In this document: piece after piece, positions 45,673 through 53,956 of the stretch
Position numbering within the stretch: the stretch's first letter is position 1
Layout of the letters: each line of letters starts with the position of its first letter
NCBI RefSeq assembly: GCF_014841125.1
Contig: NZ_JACYTQ010000001.1
Location: forward strand, 248,001-312,000
Direction of reading: 5' to 3'
Source of the DNA: Echinicola arenosa
Lineage (GTDB): Bacteria; Bacteroidota; Bacteroidia; Cytophagales; Cyclobacteriaceae
Length of the DNA: 64,000 nucleotides
Notes under the pieces: model-generated
Seen by the model: only the letters and a program-made list of their open reading frames with translations
Database searches by the model: none
Told to the model about the DNA's origin: nothing
Made by a program: the position numbers and the translations under genes

Positions 45673-46029
45673 TTCTCTTATCAGAGATTTAGGCTTGTCT
45701 ACACCTTAAGTCCTGGAAAAACTTGGGTACATCCCTTTCAATATTCTGGTTATAAAAACCTTGGGAATCCTTCTGTCCCTCACTCATTCCTGACCAATTT
45801 CACTTCAATTGTGGGTCGACTATTTACTAATCACTCTCGAATTTCCATTTTGAAAAATCCATTGTTCCACAACACCGTAAGCCTCGAATAACACTCTGAT
45901 CAAGTTAGAAACCCCACTCTTCTTTCTCCATCTATTGTTCTTTTTCCCCTCTTCGCATTAGTGACCTTTCACACTAAAAGTTTTTAACTAGCTGGCATAA
46001 CGGATTATACCAGCATATATAAACAGTTA

Positions 46030-46410
46030 TTATTCTTGATTTTCAATTCCCTTTTGAAGGTTAAATACTGTTCCTGCCGGATCTTGAATCCAATGCATAT
46101 TTTCAGGAAGTTCTTCAAGCTCATCACATGTTTCCACCCCATTTAGTCTCAAATAGTCCGTGGCTATTGCTACATCTGGGACAGTAAGCTGTAACCAAGT
46201 TTCAGAATGGGTATAGTTGTCCACACAGTCCAACCAAATCACATTGTTTCCGAATTTTACCTCGTGCGTTCTCGAAACAGTTGGATTTTGAATAGGTACC
46301 TCCTCAACCTCTAACTTCAAAATATCCCTGTAAAAAATAACTGTTTTATCATACTTACTTTTAGGAATCTTTATCGCTATGTTAATCCCTGCATTAAATT
46401 TCGTATCCAT
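46030..46410 (-). CDS. VOC/glyoxalase-fold protein
   Basis: 126 residues, soluble. One glyoxalase-type pair of beta-alpha-beta-beta-beta units: NAGINIAIKIPKSKYDKTVIFYRDILKLEVEEV, then WLQLTVPDVAIATDYLRLNGVETC and the ending MHWIQDPAGTVFNLQKG. Metal ligands expected at the first strand (His) are not obvious, so it may be a binding protein rather than an enzyme. It stands alone on the minus strand with 106 bp to the next gene. VOC members include dioxygenases, antibiotic-resistance proteins and unknowns. Confidence 0.75.
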   Translation of the reverse strand: MDTKFNAGINIAIKIPKSKYDKTVIFYRDILKLEVEEVPIQNPTVSRTHEVKFGNNVIWLDCVDNYTHSETWLQLTVPDVAIATDYLRLNGVETCDELEELPENMHWIQDPAGTVFNLQKGIENQE

Positions 46411-46516
46411 AAATTTTCAGTTATTATTTTAATCAACAGTTTGGTTGTACAGTATCTTTATTCCCTGTCTTCATAGCTATGCTTAATGTCACAAAGGGCA
46501 CCTTTTAGCAAGCCTC

Positions 46517-47281
46517 TTAATCATCAAATTTGAAAACTTCTTCTTCATTATCAATCATATATCGAAGACATTTGTCAAAGTCCTTTTTAATCGTTTTGCT
46601 TAGATACTGTTTCCATTCTGGATCATCTTCCTGTCGAATAAAAGCAAACAAAGCCAAGGCATAAGCCCATTCGTCAGTTTTCAGATAGCCTAAATTACTG
46701 TATCCCCAGCGGTCCGATTGATTATAAAATTGAAATGCTGAATTGGCATTAAAAATTCCAAGTCCAAAAAAAACAGTCGTAAAGTCAGTGAGCATTTCAT
46801 CATTTTGATTTAGTTTTTTCACTCCCAGCAATTTGACATGCGCAAGTTCGTGGGCAATTGTGGCAATTAAGTGGTCTGGTTTTGCCAATAATGCTTCATC
46901 AAGTGAAACGCTGTATTTTCCATCTTCCTTTTCGTGGTGAAATAATCCTGCAGCTTCAGGGTTTTCAGGGTCAGACTCCACAAAAATCATCGAAGTTCCC
47001 ATATCAATTTCTTTGAGCCCATTATCAAAAAAATCTAGTTCCACTTTACTCGGGTCAATTTGCATGTTTTCACAAATGATCCTATGAGCGTCAAAGGCAT
47101 TGTCCTTGCTTTTGTTCCATTTTATGGGAAAGTGTTCCGATGTAGGGGTTAATATTTTACGGTCTTCTATTTTTGGTTTCGGAAACTCCTGCAATAACCA
47201 CAAAAAATTGTTTTCAAAATACTTTCTTAGTTCCCAATTGAGCGGTTCATACTTTTTATTTGACTTCAAAAAATTGAACAT
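46517..47281 (-). CDS. Unknown protein with HExxH zinc-peptidase motif
   Basis: 254 residues, no signal peptide. The motif IATIAHELAHVKLLG, with HELAH near residue 146, is a gluzincin-type zinc site. The acidic stretch DEMLTDFTTVFFGLGIF about 20 residues later could give the third ligand, as in gluzincin-type peptidases (HExxH followed by Glu/Asp in a second helix). The N-terminus (EPLNWELRKYFENNFLWLLQEF) and the C-terminal SNLGYLKTDEWAYALALFAFIR are helical. I do not recognise a named family. It is probably a cytoplasmic metallopeptidase or a maturation protein. It lies in the accessory block, isolated by 106 and 273 bp gaps. Confidence 0.65.
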   Translation of the reverse strand: MFNFLKSNKKYEPLNWELRKYFENNFLWLLQEFPKPKIEDRKILTPTSEHFPIKWNKSKDNAFDAHRIICENMQIDPSKVELDFFDNGLKEIDMGTSMIFVESDPENPEAAGLFHHEKEDGKYSVSLDEALLAKPDHLIATIAHELAHVKLLGVKKLNQNDEMLTDFTTVFFGLGIFNANSAFQFYNQSDRWGYSNLGYLKTDEWAYALALFAFIRQEDDPEWKQYLSKTIKKDFDKCLRYMIDNEEEVFKFDD

Positions 47282-47368
47282 GTTCTTCTGTTAAAGATTA
47301 TCAACGTTTACTCATTATTAAATATAACTATGATACCATTCCATTGACTAAAACAGCTAAAAAAACTA

Positions 47369-47440
47369 GTCCGATTAGCTCAGTTAGTTCTCTTTTGTAT
47401 CAAGGACTTTTAATCTTTACGTTTTCAACACCACTATTCA
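47369..47440 (+). pseudogene. Decayed tRNA-Lys(TTT)-like sequence
   Basis: gtccgattagctcagtt at 47369-47385 matches the acceptor and D-arm of a typical bacterial tRNA, and gacttttaatc at 47405-47415 matches the tRNA-Lys anticodon arm with a TTT anticodon. The D-arm lacks its closing GAGC, the spacing to the anticodon loop is about 6 bases too long, and no T-arm (GGTTCGA) or matching acceptor 3' side follows. It is therefore a relic, not a working tRNA. Such relics are often left where elements integrate into tRNA genes. The match may also be chance. Confidence 0.3.
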
Positions 47441-47554
47441 TCCCAAAGCCGCAATGAAAATGCCCTGATTTAGCAAGCCATTTTGCAAATTCGGGTTAGA
47501 AGGGAAAACCAAAAGCAATCCATATTGTTAGAATTGGTATTCTTAACCAGAAAA

Positions 47555-47842
47555 TTAAAGGATATTCTTTAAATCTTGTCTTCCTACGATTGTCATTATT
47601 TCCACAATGTCATCTGTGATTTTGTAATAGATACTGTCTGAACCACACACGCATCTTCGATATCCTTTCTTAATAAAGTCAACAGATTCAAAAGCAAAAG
47701 GTCTTTGTGCAATAATGTCAAAATATTCAAAAAAGGAATCAAAGTATTTGTCGGCTTGAGCCATCCCAAATTTCTTGACTCCGTAATGATGAATTCTAAT
47801 CAAGTCCTCTTTGGCCAAATTGCTCAATTTATAGTTAGCCAT
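47555..47842 (-). CDS. ParE/RelE-family toxin
   Basis: 95 residues. The ParE/RelE fold is recognised from MANYKLSNLAKEDLIRIHHYGVKKFGMAQADKYFDSFFEYFDIIAQRPFAF and the strand run RRCVCGSDSIYYKITDDIVEIMTIVGRQD, with the C-terminal V-G-R-Q pattern of ParE. ParE toxins poison DNA gyrase; related RelE toxins cut mRNA. The gene's ATG overlaps the end of the antitoxin gene by 8 bp, giving the usual antitoxin-first, coupled arrangement. Confidence 0.85.
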   Translation of the reverse strand: MANYKLSNLAKEDLIRIHHYGVKKFGMAQADKYFDSFFEYFDIIAQRPFAFESVDFIKKGYRRCVCGSDSIYYKITDDIVEIMTIVGRQDLKNIL

Positions 47843-48074
47843 TCAGTAGAGACTTTGATTGCTTTAAAATTTGGTCTTTACTTTCATCAGTAAAGCCGCT
47901 ATTTTCAGCTTTTTTCAGTTTCACCCTTATCCAGTCAATTTCCACTTGTTGTTTTCTGGCCTGCCTAATCAAATCATTGACAAGTTCACTTTTACTGGAA
48001 TATTCGTTATTGTCTACTTGCTCTTTTAGCCATTCATCATTTGACTTGGTGAATGAGATACTTTGCCTTGCCAT
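47835..48074 (-). CDS. ParD-family antitoxin (ribbon-helix-helix)
   Basis: 79 residues from the ATG at 48074 (MARQSISFTKSNDEWL); an upstream in-frame start at 48104 adds ten hydrophobic residues and is not needed. The ribbon-helix-helix DNA-binding segment is RQSISFTKSNDEWLKEQVDNNEYSSKSELVNDLIRQAR, and the C-terminal tail (about 45-79) would bind and neutralise the ParE-like toxin. As with other ParD proteins it probably represses its own promoter just upstream of 48074. The gene overlaps the toxin gene by 8 bp. Confidence 0.85.
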   Translation of the reverse strand: MARQSISFTKSNDEWLKEQVDNNEYSSKSELVNDLIRQARKQQVEIDWIRVKLKKAENSGFTDESKDQILKQSKSLLNG

Positions 48075-48159
48075 AATATTATTTTTGATGTAAAAATACA
48101 CCAAAAATGAATCATGTGCAAGTTACCTTACACGCTGACCAAGGTACTGAAAAGCACTA

Positions 48160-48537
48160 TTAATCATCTCTTGGATCCTTGCGCTTCAGCCCAAAGTTAT
48201 TTTTATTTTGCATTTCACGAATTGCTTTTTTCCGTTCACATATTATTTTTTTTTGTTCTTTTTTCGTTTTGTAAGTCAATAGCAGTGTCCATTCAATTCT
48301 GTCATCACTTGCTAACCACTCCATATATTTTTCCTGAAATTTTTCAATTCCATCTCTTTCAATAAATGGTAAGTAATATTCTATCAGATTTGCGTTTTTT
48401 TTGCAAAAAGTCAATGTACAGTTTTGGATTCCAGTTACTCTTGCATAAGGCATTCCCTCAATTCGGTCAGCCATTATTATTGCAATTTCTCCTTTATTCA
48501 AAATTCGATTGTTACATTCCGATTTAATTTCAGTCAA
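48160..48537 (-). CDS. Hypothetical protein, N-terminus uncertain and possibly truncated
   Basis: About 125 residues if started at TTG 48537. There is no ATG before codon 22 (48474), and upstream codons stay open for 15 residues (LPTLAEFFTDQT) to a TAG. The protein-like quality of that upstream stretch suggests a lost start. The body is soluble: CNNRILNKGEIAIIMADRIEG, ARVTGIQNCTLTFCKKN, and a Lys/Glu-rich C-terminus (TYKTKKEQKKIICERKKAIREMQNK). I do not recognise the family. It lies upstream of the toxin-antitoxin pair on the same strand, in the accessory block. Confidence 0.45.
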   Translation of the reverse strand: MTEIKSECNNRILNKGEIAIIMADRIEGMPYARVTGIQNCTLTFCKKNANLIEYYLPFIERDGIEKFQEKYMEWLASDDRIEWTLLLTYKTKKEQKKIICERKKAIREMQNKNNFGLKRKDPRDD

Positions 48538-48820
48538 GGTTTGGTCGGTAAAAAATTCCGCAAGAGTTGGTAAAAACTAAGCCAAAAGCCTACATATCCT
48601 CTATTTGGAATCGGAATATCCAAAGGGAAAAGCCTACCCTTTTTCCATCCACGACCACGGAATAAAATTTAAAAATTCCCTGGTCGTTCATATGACATCT
48701 CTTTTCTACAAATACCAACTCTCTATGTTATTATTCTTTCTCCAAAACGGAAATTATAAATCCCCAAGAATTCAAAGCAAAGTGACATAATTAACCGAGA
48801 AGGGGAAAGATAATTTATAT

Positions 48821-50641
48821 TCAATCTATAAATTTTCTAAACCAAATTTCTAAATTTATCCATTTCCAAATTTCCTTGGAAACATCTTCCTTTCCTTTAA
48901 GGTGCTTTTTATATTGAGAATTCGCAATTGCACTATCAAAATAACCTCTATTCTTAAAAGATTCAGAATTGATTAAGTCAAAAATATACGACTTAAATTT
49001 TTCAGACCTGAACCATTTTTCTCTTGGGTTTGAAAATCCTTTTTTGTCTTTTCGATTTATTATTTTTTTGGGCAATATGTCTTTCACTGATTCACGTAAC
49101 AGATGCTTTGTCTCACCATTTTTTATTTTTTGATTTGAAGGAGTCGATAACGTGGCTTCGACCAACCGATAATCTAAAAAAGGTACACGTGACTCAATTG
49201 AAAAGCACATAGAATTCAAATCTTCATATCTTAACAAGTGCTCTAACTTATATTCAAAATGTTGTAATAGATAGTCATTTAAGTTCTTTGGTTTGAATAA
49301 TACTTTGTTTATGTAATAATTTTTGTTCCTCTTAATGAAGCTTTTATTTACTGAACGGTATTTTTGACCTTGAGCTCTAACTTGGAGCTTCTGGGGAAAA
49401 AGAAAATAGCTTAAATATTTCAATGCATCGATTTTTTTATGTTTTTTTATGTAAGCTATGATCTCAGCGAAAAAAAGTCTTATCTTAAATTGTTTAAGCA
49501 GTTCAAGATAATAACTTCCAAAAAAATAGTGATACCCAGCAAGTTGTTCATCTGCCCCTTGACCATCTAAAGTTACTTTTACATGTTTTGAGGCCAATTC
49601 CATAACTTTAAATTGAATATAAGTACCTGTATTTGGCATTGGCTCACTCTGGATCCAAATAAAGTTTTCAAACTCGTTAAAAAAATCATCTGCTGTTGGC
49701 GAGACCGAGTGCATATATTTGACAATACCATTATATTCATCAATATAATCACTTTCGTCATTTGGATCATTTTTATCGAATACAACAGAAAATGTGTTTA
49801 AGTCATCAACACCACAATCTTCTATTAAACAAGAAGTTACCGCAGAAGAATCAATCCCACCACTTAAAGTTACTCCAATTTTAACGTCAGCCCTTAATCT
49901 CAATTTTAAGGAATCTTTTAAAAGTTTGCGATAATCTTCTGGTGACAAACTTTGATTTGATTTCAATCTATTTTTTAACACATACCATTTTTCAATGATT
50001 AAATCATTTTTAGTAAGCTTAAAATAAGATCCGTGTTCTAATTTTTTTATATCTCTAAAAAAGGTCTCACTTGGATGATTATTTCGATTAAATAATAAGT
50101 AATCATAAATTAGCTTATCATTGGCTTCTTTTTTCTTTAAATGTGGCATCAAAGATTTAATCTCTGACGCAAAAACTAGTTTTTCTTCAGTGAGGTAATA
50201 ATAGAAAGGCTTGACTCCAAACCTATCTCTTGCTCCAAAAATTTCATCTTTTCTTTTGTCAAAAATAACAAATGCAAACATACCATTTAATCTATCTAAG
50301 CATTTCTCCCCCCATTCTTGATATGAAGCTAACACTACCTCCGTATCAGTATCTGTAATAAATTGATATTTACATTTTAATACATCTCGAATTTCAATAT
50401 AGTTAAAGATTTCCCCGTTGAATGCAATCACCAGATTTTCATCTTTGCTAAACATAGGTTGATGTCCTGCAGGGCTTAAGTCTAAAATACTTAGCCGTAC
50501 AAATCCAATACCGACTCTATTGTGAATAAAGACACCTTCATCATCAGGCCCACGATGTTTCATTTTTTCCATCATCTCCCTGATTTCCGATTCCTTTACC
50601 AATTCATTTTGAAAATTAATGATTCCAGAAATCCCACACAT
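48821..50641 (-). CDS. asnB: Asparagine synthase (glutamine-hydrolysing)
   Basis: 606 residues. N-terminal glutaminase domain with nucleophile C2 (MCGISGIINF), the MKHRGPDDEG and VRLSILDLSPAGHQPM motifs, and VIAFNGEIFNY. The C-terminal synthase has the pyrophosphatase loop LSGGIDSSAV near 262, VTLDGQGADEQLAGYHYFFGS, and FSIESRVPFLDYRLVEATLS. It makes asparagine, or amidates a sugar or peptide: this class also occurs in capsule and exopolysaccharide clusters, but none is present here. The gene is visibly richer in A+T than its neighbours (long runs of Lys/Asn/Ile codons), a sign of recent transfer. It is flanked by 283 and 532 bp without genes. Confidence 0.9.
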   Translation of the reverse strand: MCGISGIINFQNELVKESEIREMMEKMKHRGPDDEGVFIHNRVGIGFVRLSILDLSPAGHQPMFSKDENLVIAFNGEIFNYIEIRDVLKCKYQFITDTDTEVVLASYQEWGEKCLDRLNGMFAFVIFDKRKDEIFGARDRFGVKPFYYYLTEEKLVFASEIKSLMPHLKKKEANDKLIYDYLLFNRNNHPSETFFRDIKKLEHGSYFKLTKNDLIIEKWYVLKNRLKSNQSLSPEDYRKLLKDSLKLRLRADVKIGVTLSGGIDSSAVTSCLIEDCGVDDLNTFSVVFDKNDPNDESDYIDEYNGIVKYMHSVSPTADDFFNEFENFIWIQSEPMPNTGTYIQFKVMELASKHVKVTLDGQGADEQLAGYHYFFGSYYLELLKQFKIRLFFAEIIAYIKKHKKIDALKYLSYFLFPQKLQVRAQGQKYRSVNKSFIKRNKNYYINKVLFKPKNLNDYLLQHFEYKLEHLLRYEDLNSMCFSIESRVPFLDYRLVEATLSTPSNQKIKNGETKHLLRESVKDILPKKIINRKDKKGFSNPREKWFRSEKFKSYIFDLINSESFKNRGYFDSAIANSQYKKHLKGKEDVSKEIWKWINLEIWFRKFID

Positions 50642-51173
50642 AAAGTAAAATTAATTTAGATACCAGCATTTACGTAAATGTACAACTATATTTTGCCCTG
50701 TCTTGAGCTTATTTGGGACTATGAATCCTGCTTCAAAACTATATATTGTTCGCTCTTAATTTCCAATCAATATTTATTGGCCAAATCATTTGAGAGTATC
50801 GGTTCTAAATCGTCTTTTAATTATATATCTCATCTTGATTAGTGATATATAAATTAATTCCAATTGATTTTCTCACTTTTATCACCAAAAAGGCAATTTG
50901 GGCTACTCATTGGTTTTTCCTAAAAAAACAAATAAAGCTCGGGTTATTTACTGACGCTTTTCAAACCAACCCATGCATAAATCATACAAAAAAACGCTTT
51001 CAAAAACCTTACACTGTTATTAAAACTAAAGAATTCATCCAGCATTACAAATACCATAATTATGGTATTTACTGAAAAATCAGTTTAAATAAACGAAAGT
51101 TATTTCGTCCTGTCACCTAAGGAAGCTTCCTGTAGGCAAAAAGATTCAACTATTTGCCCGCTTTCAGTGCTTA
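50642..51173. other. 532-bp A+T-rich intergenic region
   Basis: No convincing gene (a 77-codon plus frame at 50842-51075 is A+T-driven and patternless). It holds the asnB upstream region and a perfect 22-bp palindrome at 51049-51070. A short dyad around cctaaggaagcttcctgtagg near 51117-51138 has no T tract and is not called a terminator. Confidence 0.4.
51049..51070. repeat. Perfect 22-bp palindrome
   Basis: Half-site aaataccataa and its reverse complement meet without a spacer at 51049-51070. A loopless palindrome of this length is more like a dimeric repressor site than a terminator hairpin. It lies 104 bp beyond the stop of the MetE-like gene and about 400 bp upstream of the asnB start. 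Confidence 0.55.
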
Positions 51174-52232
51174 TTAATGGACCTGGGACAATTTTTCCTC
51201 GGCCAGCTTGGTACCTTCTACTCTTGCCTTGATCTTGGCAAAGGCGATTTCCCGTGTGGTGGATACATCATCACAGAAAGGGGAAAAACCGCAGTCATCC
51301 GTTGTGCCCAATTGGCCAACCGGGATAAACTCTGCAGCTTCCAAGATACGCTCCATCACTTCCTCTTTGGTTTCAACTTTGGGGCTGTTCACATCGGTAA
51401 CCCCTATAAATACCTTTTGATAAGGCTTCAGGTATTCTTTCACTGTTTTCAAAACTTTTTTCTTATCGGATTCACTTGCTAACTGCAAATAAAAGTTACC
51501 CACATTCAAATCAAAAAGTGCCGGAAGAAAAGCGGTATAATCCACATCTGCACTATGGGTGGAATCATGGTCTCCACCAGGGCATACATGCACACCAAGC
51601 CGTTCCCTGTAAGCATCTGAAAATCGGTTGAATACCTGATTGTTCAGGTTTATAAATTGCTGCAAGACACCTCCGGAAGGATCCAATTTCAGAGACAACC
51701 TCCCTTCTGTGAAATCCATCTGGACCTTAGCTGCCCCTTGTTCGAGACATTGCCTGATATCTTTTTCGCATTCATTAACCAGATCAGCGATAAATGCTTC
51801 TTGTGAATAGCCCTCAATCCCTTCTGGCGGATAGATCAAGCTAAGAGCTGAAGCGGAAATGACGGCTTGTTTTATGGGAAGACTGGTTCTCTCTTGAGCA
51901 TATTTTAGGTATTGCACCGCATATTTGCTATAGCGGAAGGGGCCTTTGGTCAACAATGGGAGTTGTCTGAAATGCCCATCAGCAAAGTCAATTCTCATTC
52001 CTTCAGGAGCAATGTTTACAGCCCCATCCAAGGGATAGGTAGCAAAACTGGACTTGGTTTGTTCCCCGTCGGTAATGATCAGTGAGCCTGTCCTTTCAAA
52101 CTCTTTCAAAGTGTCCATGACGGCCTTGTCATAAAGTGCTTCTAAGTCCTGACTTTGAGAGGATGATGTGATGGCTTGTACCAGTTCTACTGGCCTTGGA
52201 ATACTTCCGATTGGTTCTGTAGCGATTTTCAT
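51174..52232 (-). CDS. MetE-like cobalamin-independent methionine synthase family protein
   Basis: 352 residues, about half of MetE and equal to its C-terminal catalytic barrel. EPIGSIPRPVELVQA at the start is typical. The zinc ligands of MetE are all found: His-x-Cys in GVHVCPGGDHDSTH, a Glu in LQLASESD, and Cys in TTDDCGFSPFCDD. The family transfers methyl groups to thiols such as homocysteine; in short members the donor is uncertain. No signal peptide. It is alone on its transcript, 281 bp from the DUF4861 gene, with a terminator of that gene in between. Confidence 0.85.
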   Translation of the reverse strand: MKIATEPIGSIPRPVELVQAITSSSQSQDLEALYDKAVMDTLKEFERTGSLIITDGEQTKSSFATYPLDGAVNIAPEGMRIDFADGHFRQLPLLTKGPFRYSKYAVQYLKYAQERTSLPIKQAVISASALSLIYPPEGIEGYSQEAFIADLVNECEKDIRQCLEQGAAKVQMDFTEGRLSLKLDPSGGVLQQFINLNNQVFNRFSDAYRERLGVHVCPGGDHDSTHSADVDYTAFLPALFDLNVGNFYLQLASESDKKKVLKTVKEYLKPYQKVFIGVTDVNSPKVETKEEVMERILEAAEFIPVGQLGTTDDCGFSPFCDDVSTTREIAFAKIKARVEGTKLAEEKLSQVH

Positions 52233-52450
52233 TTTTTTGAGTTTATTGTGAGCGAATGTAGCAGCACCATTCCTTTCTTGAATAGGCCTAACACCAACCT
52301 AACTTACCAATAATCATCAAAAATCACCTTTCAAAACAGTGTTTTTTTGCTCTTCGATCAAAACTTTGGCATTGGTCTTAAAAACACCGGAAATGGCAAG
52401 GTGTAGCCTCTCATTTCTCTAAGATACTTGAGTAGCGTAAATGAACAATA

Positions 52451-52489
52451 AAAAAGGCAAAACCATATCGTTGATGGTTTTGCCTTTTT
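52451..52489 (-). terminator. Rho-independent terminator after the DUF4861 gene
   Basis: A perfect 16-bp stem (aaaaaggcaaaaccat at 52451-52466 with atggttttgccttttt at 52474-52489), a 7-base loop and a T-rich tail on the minus strand. It lies 25 bp beyond the DUF4861 stop codon. Confidence 0.85.
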
Positions 52490-52513
52490 AACTTTTAAGA
52501 GCCCCAAAGGGAA

Positions 52514-53731
52514 TTACTCCATCGTTACTTTGAGTGGGCTTTTGATGATAGCCGCTTGTTGATCCAACATTTTGTCCCAATCTTCTACTGCATTGACCTG
52601 ACCGCTCTTTACCCAAGCAAAGCCTGCATAGTAACTAACCACACTGGAAGGTTTGGCCAAAAGCAGCAAATTACTTTGATCAGCTACTTCTGACTCCCTA
52701 ACAAAAGCTGAATCAATTTCAGCCACATCCATCACAATCCCCTCTCCTACAAAGGAATCTTTGATCTGCTCCCAGTGACGGATCCAACCTGTTTCCTCAT
52801 CAATCTTAAATTCTCCTTTTTTATTGTGCAAGGTGATACCTACTGCATAGTTTGGAAGAGGTTCTTTGGAATCCATACTAATGTCAAATTTGGAAAAGTT
52901 GGAACCTAGGTCAAGCGTGATCCTTTTGGTCTCTGTCACCTCATAAGGACTCCATGCGGCATATTCCAGTTCAAAAACTGTCCGCAAAGGCCCTTGGGCA
53001 ATCGTATTGTATTTGACATAATTCTCAGAAACATACAAACTATCCTCAGCCCAGATGCCACTCCCTCCGGTACCTCGACTTGCTCCTACATGGTATGGGT
53101 CAAAACCTTCACCGTGGTCGATATGGTAATACCCAGGGCTTTTCAAGTGCTCTGCATACCATTTATCGATAATGGAATGCTCGGTCCTCTTCAACCACAA
53201 ATCTATTCCACTGGACAAGGTGCTTCCTGCCACACCTGCCAAAGCTTCCTTTTGTCCTGTAGGGCCATAAGTTCTAAAGGCCACTTTGTCATTTTCCCAG
53301 GTATAATCATCCGTCCTCTCAGGTACAAACCTGGAATAGGCTATCACATCACTTTCAGGCACCACAGCATCAATGTCCATACCAAGCTCATAATTGACAG
53401 AAGCGCCAGCGGGCACCTCAGCCAAAAACAGCAGCTCATCAGGCTTATTGTCCTGATCATAATCTATCCATTGAGTCCTTTGGTAATCAGTTGCACCTTC
53501 CATTTTGATCCTTAAATCTTTGTGGCTTTGCTCACCGATAAAACCACTTAAGTCGTCCATTGGAATCGCTACTACTTCTTGGCGGGCAAAGTCAAGCTCA
53601 TTATGTACAATTATGCTTTTGACAGACTGCTTTTGTTCAGTGTCGCAACTGGCCATGGTCACCCCTATTGATACACCCATGATAAGGGCGCAAGCTTTTT
53701 GTAGATTCACTTTCATTAAATTATAATTCAT
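52514..53731 (-). CDS. DUF4861 family lipoprotein
   Basis: 405 residues (ATG 53731; a second ATG five codons later is equally possible). Lipoprotein signal ending VTMASC. The body is beta-rich with the DUF4861 layout: SIIVHNELDFARQEVVAIPM, QWIDYDQDNKPDELLFLAEVPAGASVNYEL, the central WYAEHLKSPGYYHIDHGEGFDPYHVGASRGTGGSGIWAEDSLYVSENY, and a C-terminal beta-sandwich. The family is common in marine polysaccharide-degradation loci and may hold lyase or hydrolase activity, though its function is not settled. It is divergent from the GH95-like gene with a 225-bp shared promoter region. Confidence 0.85.
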   Translation of the reverse strand: MNYNLMKVNLQKACALIMGVSIGVTMASCDTEQKQSVKSIIVHNELDFARQEVVAIPMDDLSGFIGEQSHKDLRIKMEGATDYQRTQWIDYDQDNKPDELLFLAEVPAGASVNYELGMDIDAVVPESDVIAYSRFVPERTDDYTWENDKVAFRTYGPTGQKEALAGVAGSTLSSGIDLWLKRTEHSIIDKWYAEHLKSPGYYHIDHGEGFDPYHVGASRGTGGSGIWAEDSLYVSENYVKYNTIAQGPLRTVFELEYAAWSPYEVTETKRITLDLGSNFSKFDISMDSKEPLPNYAVGITLHNKKGEFKIDEETGWIRHWEQIKDSFVGEGIVMDVAEIDSAFVRESEVADQSNLLLLAKPSSVVSYYAGFAWVKSGQVNAVEDWDKMLDQQAAIIKSPLKVTME

Positions 53732-53902
53732 TATTTTAAAAATAGATCAAAGTTTTATTATCAGCACTAAGTAAATTCTTTACCAAAATTGCTCTTTTCA
53801 TCCCATAATTAAAAATAATGGGAAAAACTGTTATACTTTGCCTGCTTCCTTTTTAAAGCCAACCTTACATTAGGCCTTAAGCACAAATTAATCACTAAAA
53901 AG

Positions 53903-53946
53903 TTGTATATTAATATAAAATGAAACATATTACTTTCATTATACAA
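53903..53946. promoter_or_regulatory. Candidate dyad upstream of the GH95-like gene
   Basis: ttgtat (53903-53908) with atacaa (53941-53946), and aatgaaa (53919-53925) with tttcatt (53934-53940), form an imperfect nested inverted repeat ending 11 bp before the ATG at 53957. In the shared promoter region of two divergent genes, an operator is plausible. The arms are short and A+T rich, so chance is possible. Confidence 0.25.
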
Positions 53947-53956
53947 CAATTATAAA

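Larger units (their letters stand above)
45243..46029. other. 787-bp intergenic region at the start of an accessory block
   Basis: No convincing gene. Short open frames exist (for example plus 45658-45891, GTG start) but show no family pattern. It holds the 11-bp tandem repeat at 45618-45672 and, at 45408-45431, one copy of a 24-base motif seen again at 58905-58928. The amidohydrolase promoter must lie near 45243-45400, and the region also forms the downstream side of the VOC gene. Confidence 0.4.

Noticed and set aside
45658-45891. 77-codon plus-strand frame downstream of the 11-bp repeats
   Set aside because: It starts with GTG inside the repeat array, has no family pattern and reads like random A+T-rich sequence.
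47369-47440. Functional tRNA-Lys gene
   Set aside because: The D-arm is not closed, no T-arm or 3' acceptor strand is present; kept only as a possible relic.
48605-48790. 61-codon plus frame between asnB and the unknown gene
   Set aside because: No recognisable pattern and no proper start; most likely chance.
51117-51138. Dyad cctaaggaagcttcctgtagg near the end of the MetE-like gene
   Set aside because: The core is a common HindIII-like palindrome without a loop or T tract, so it does not support a terminator.
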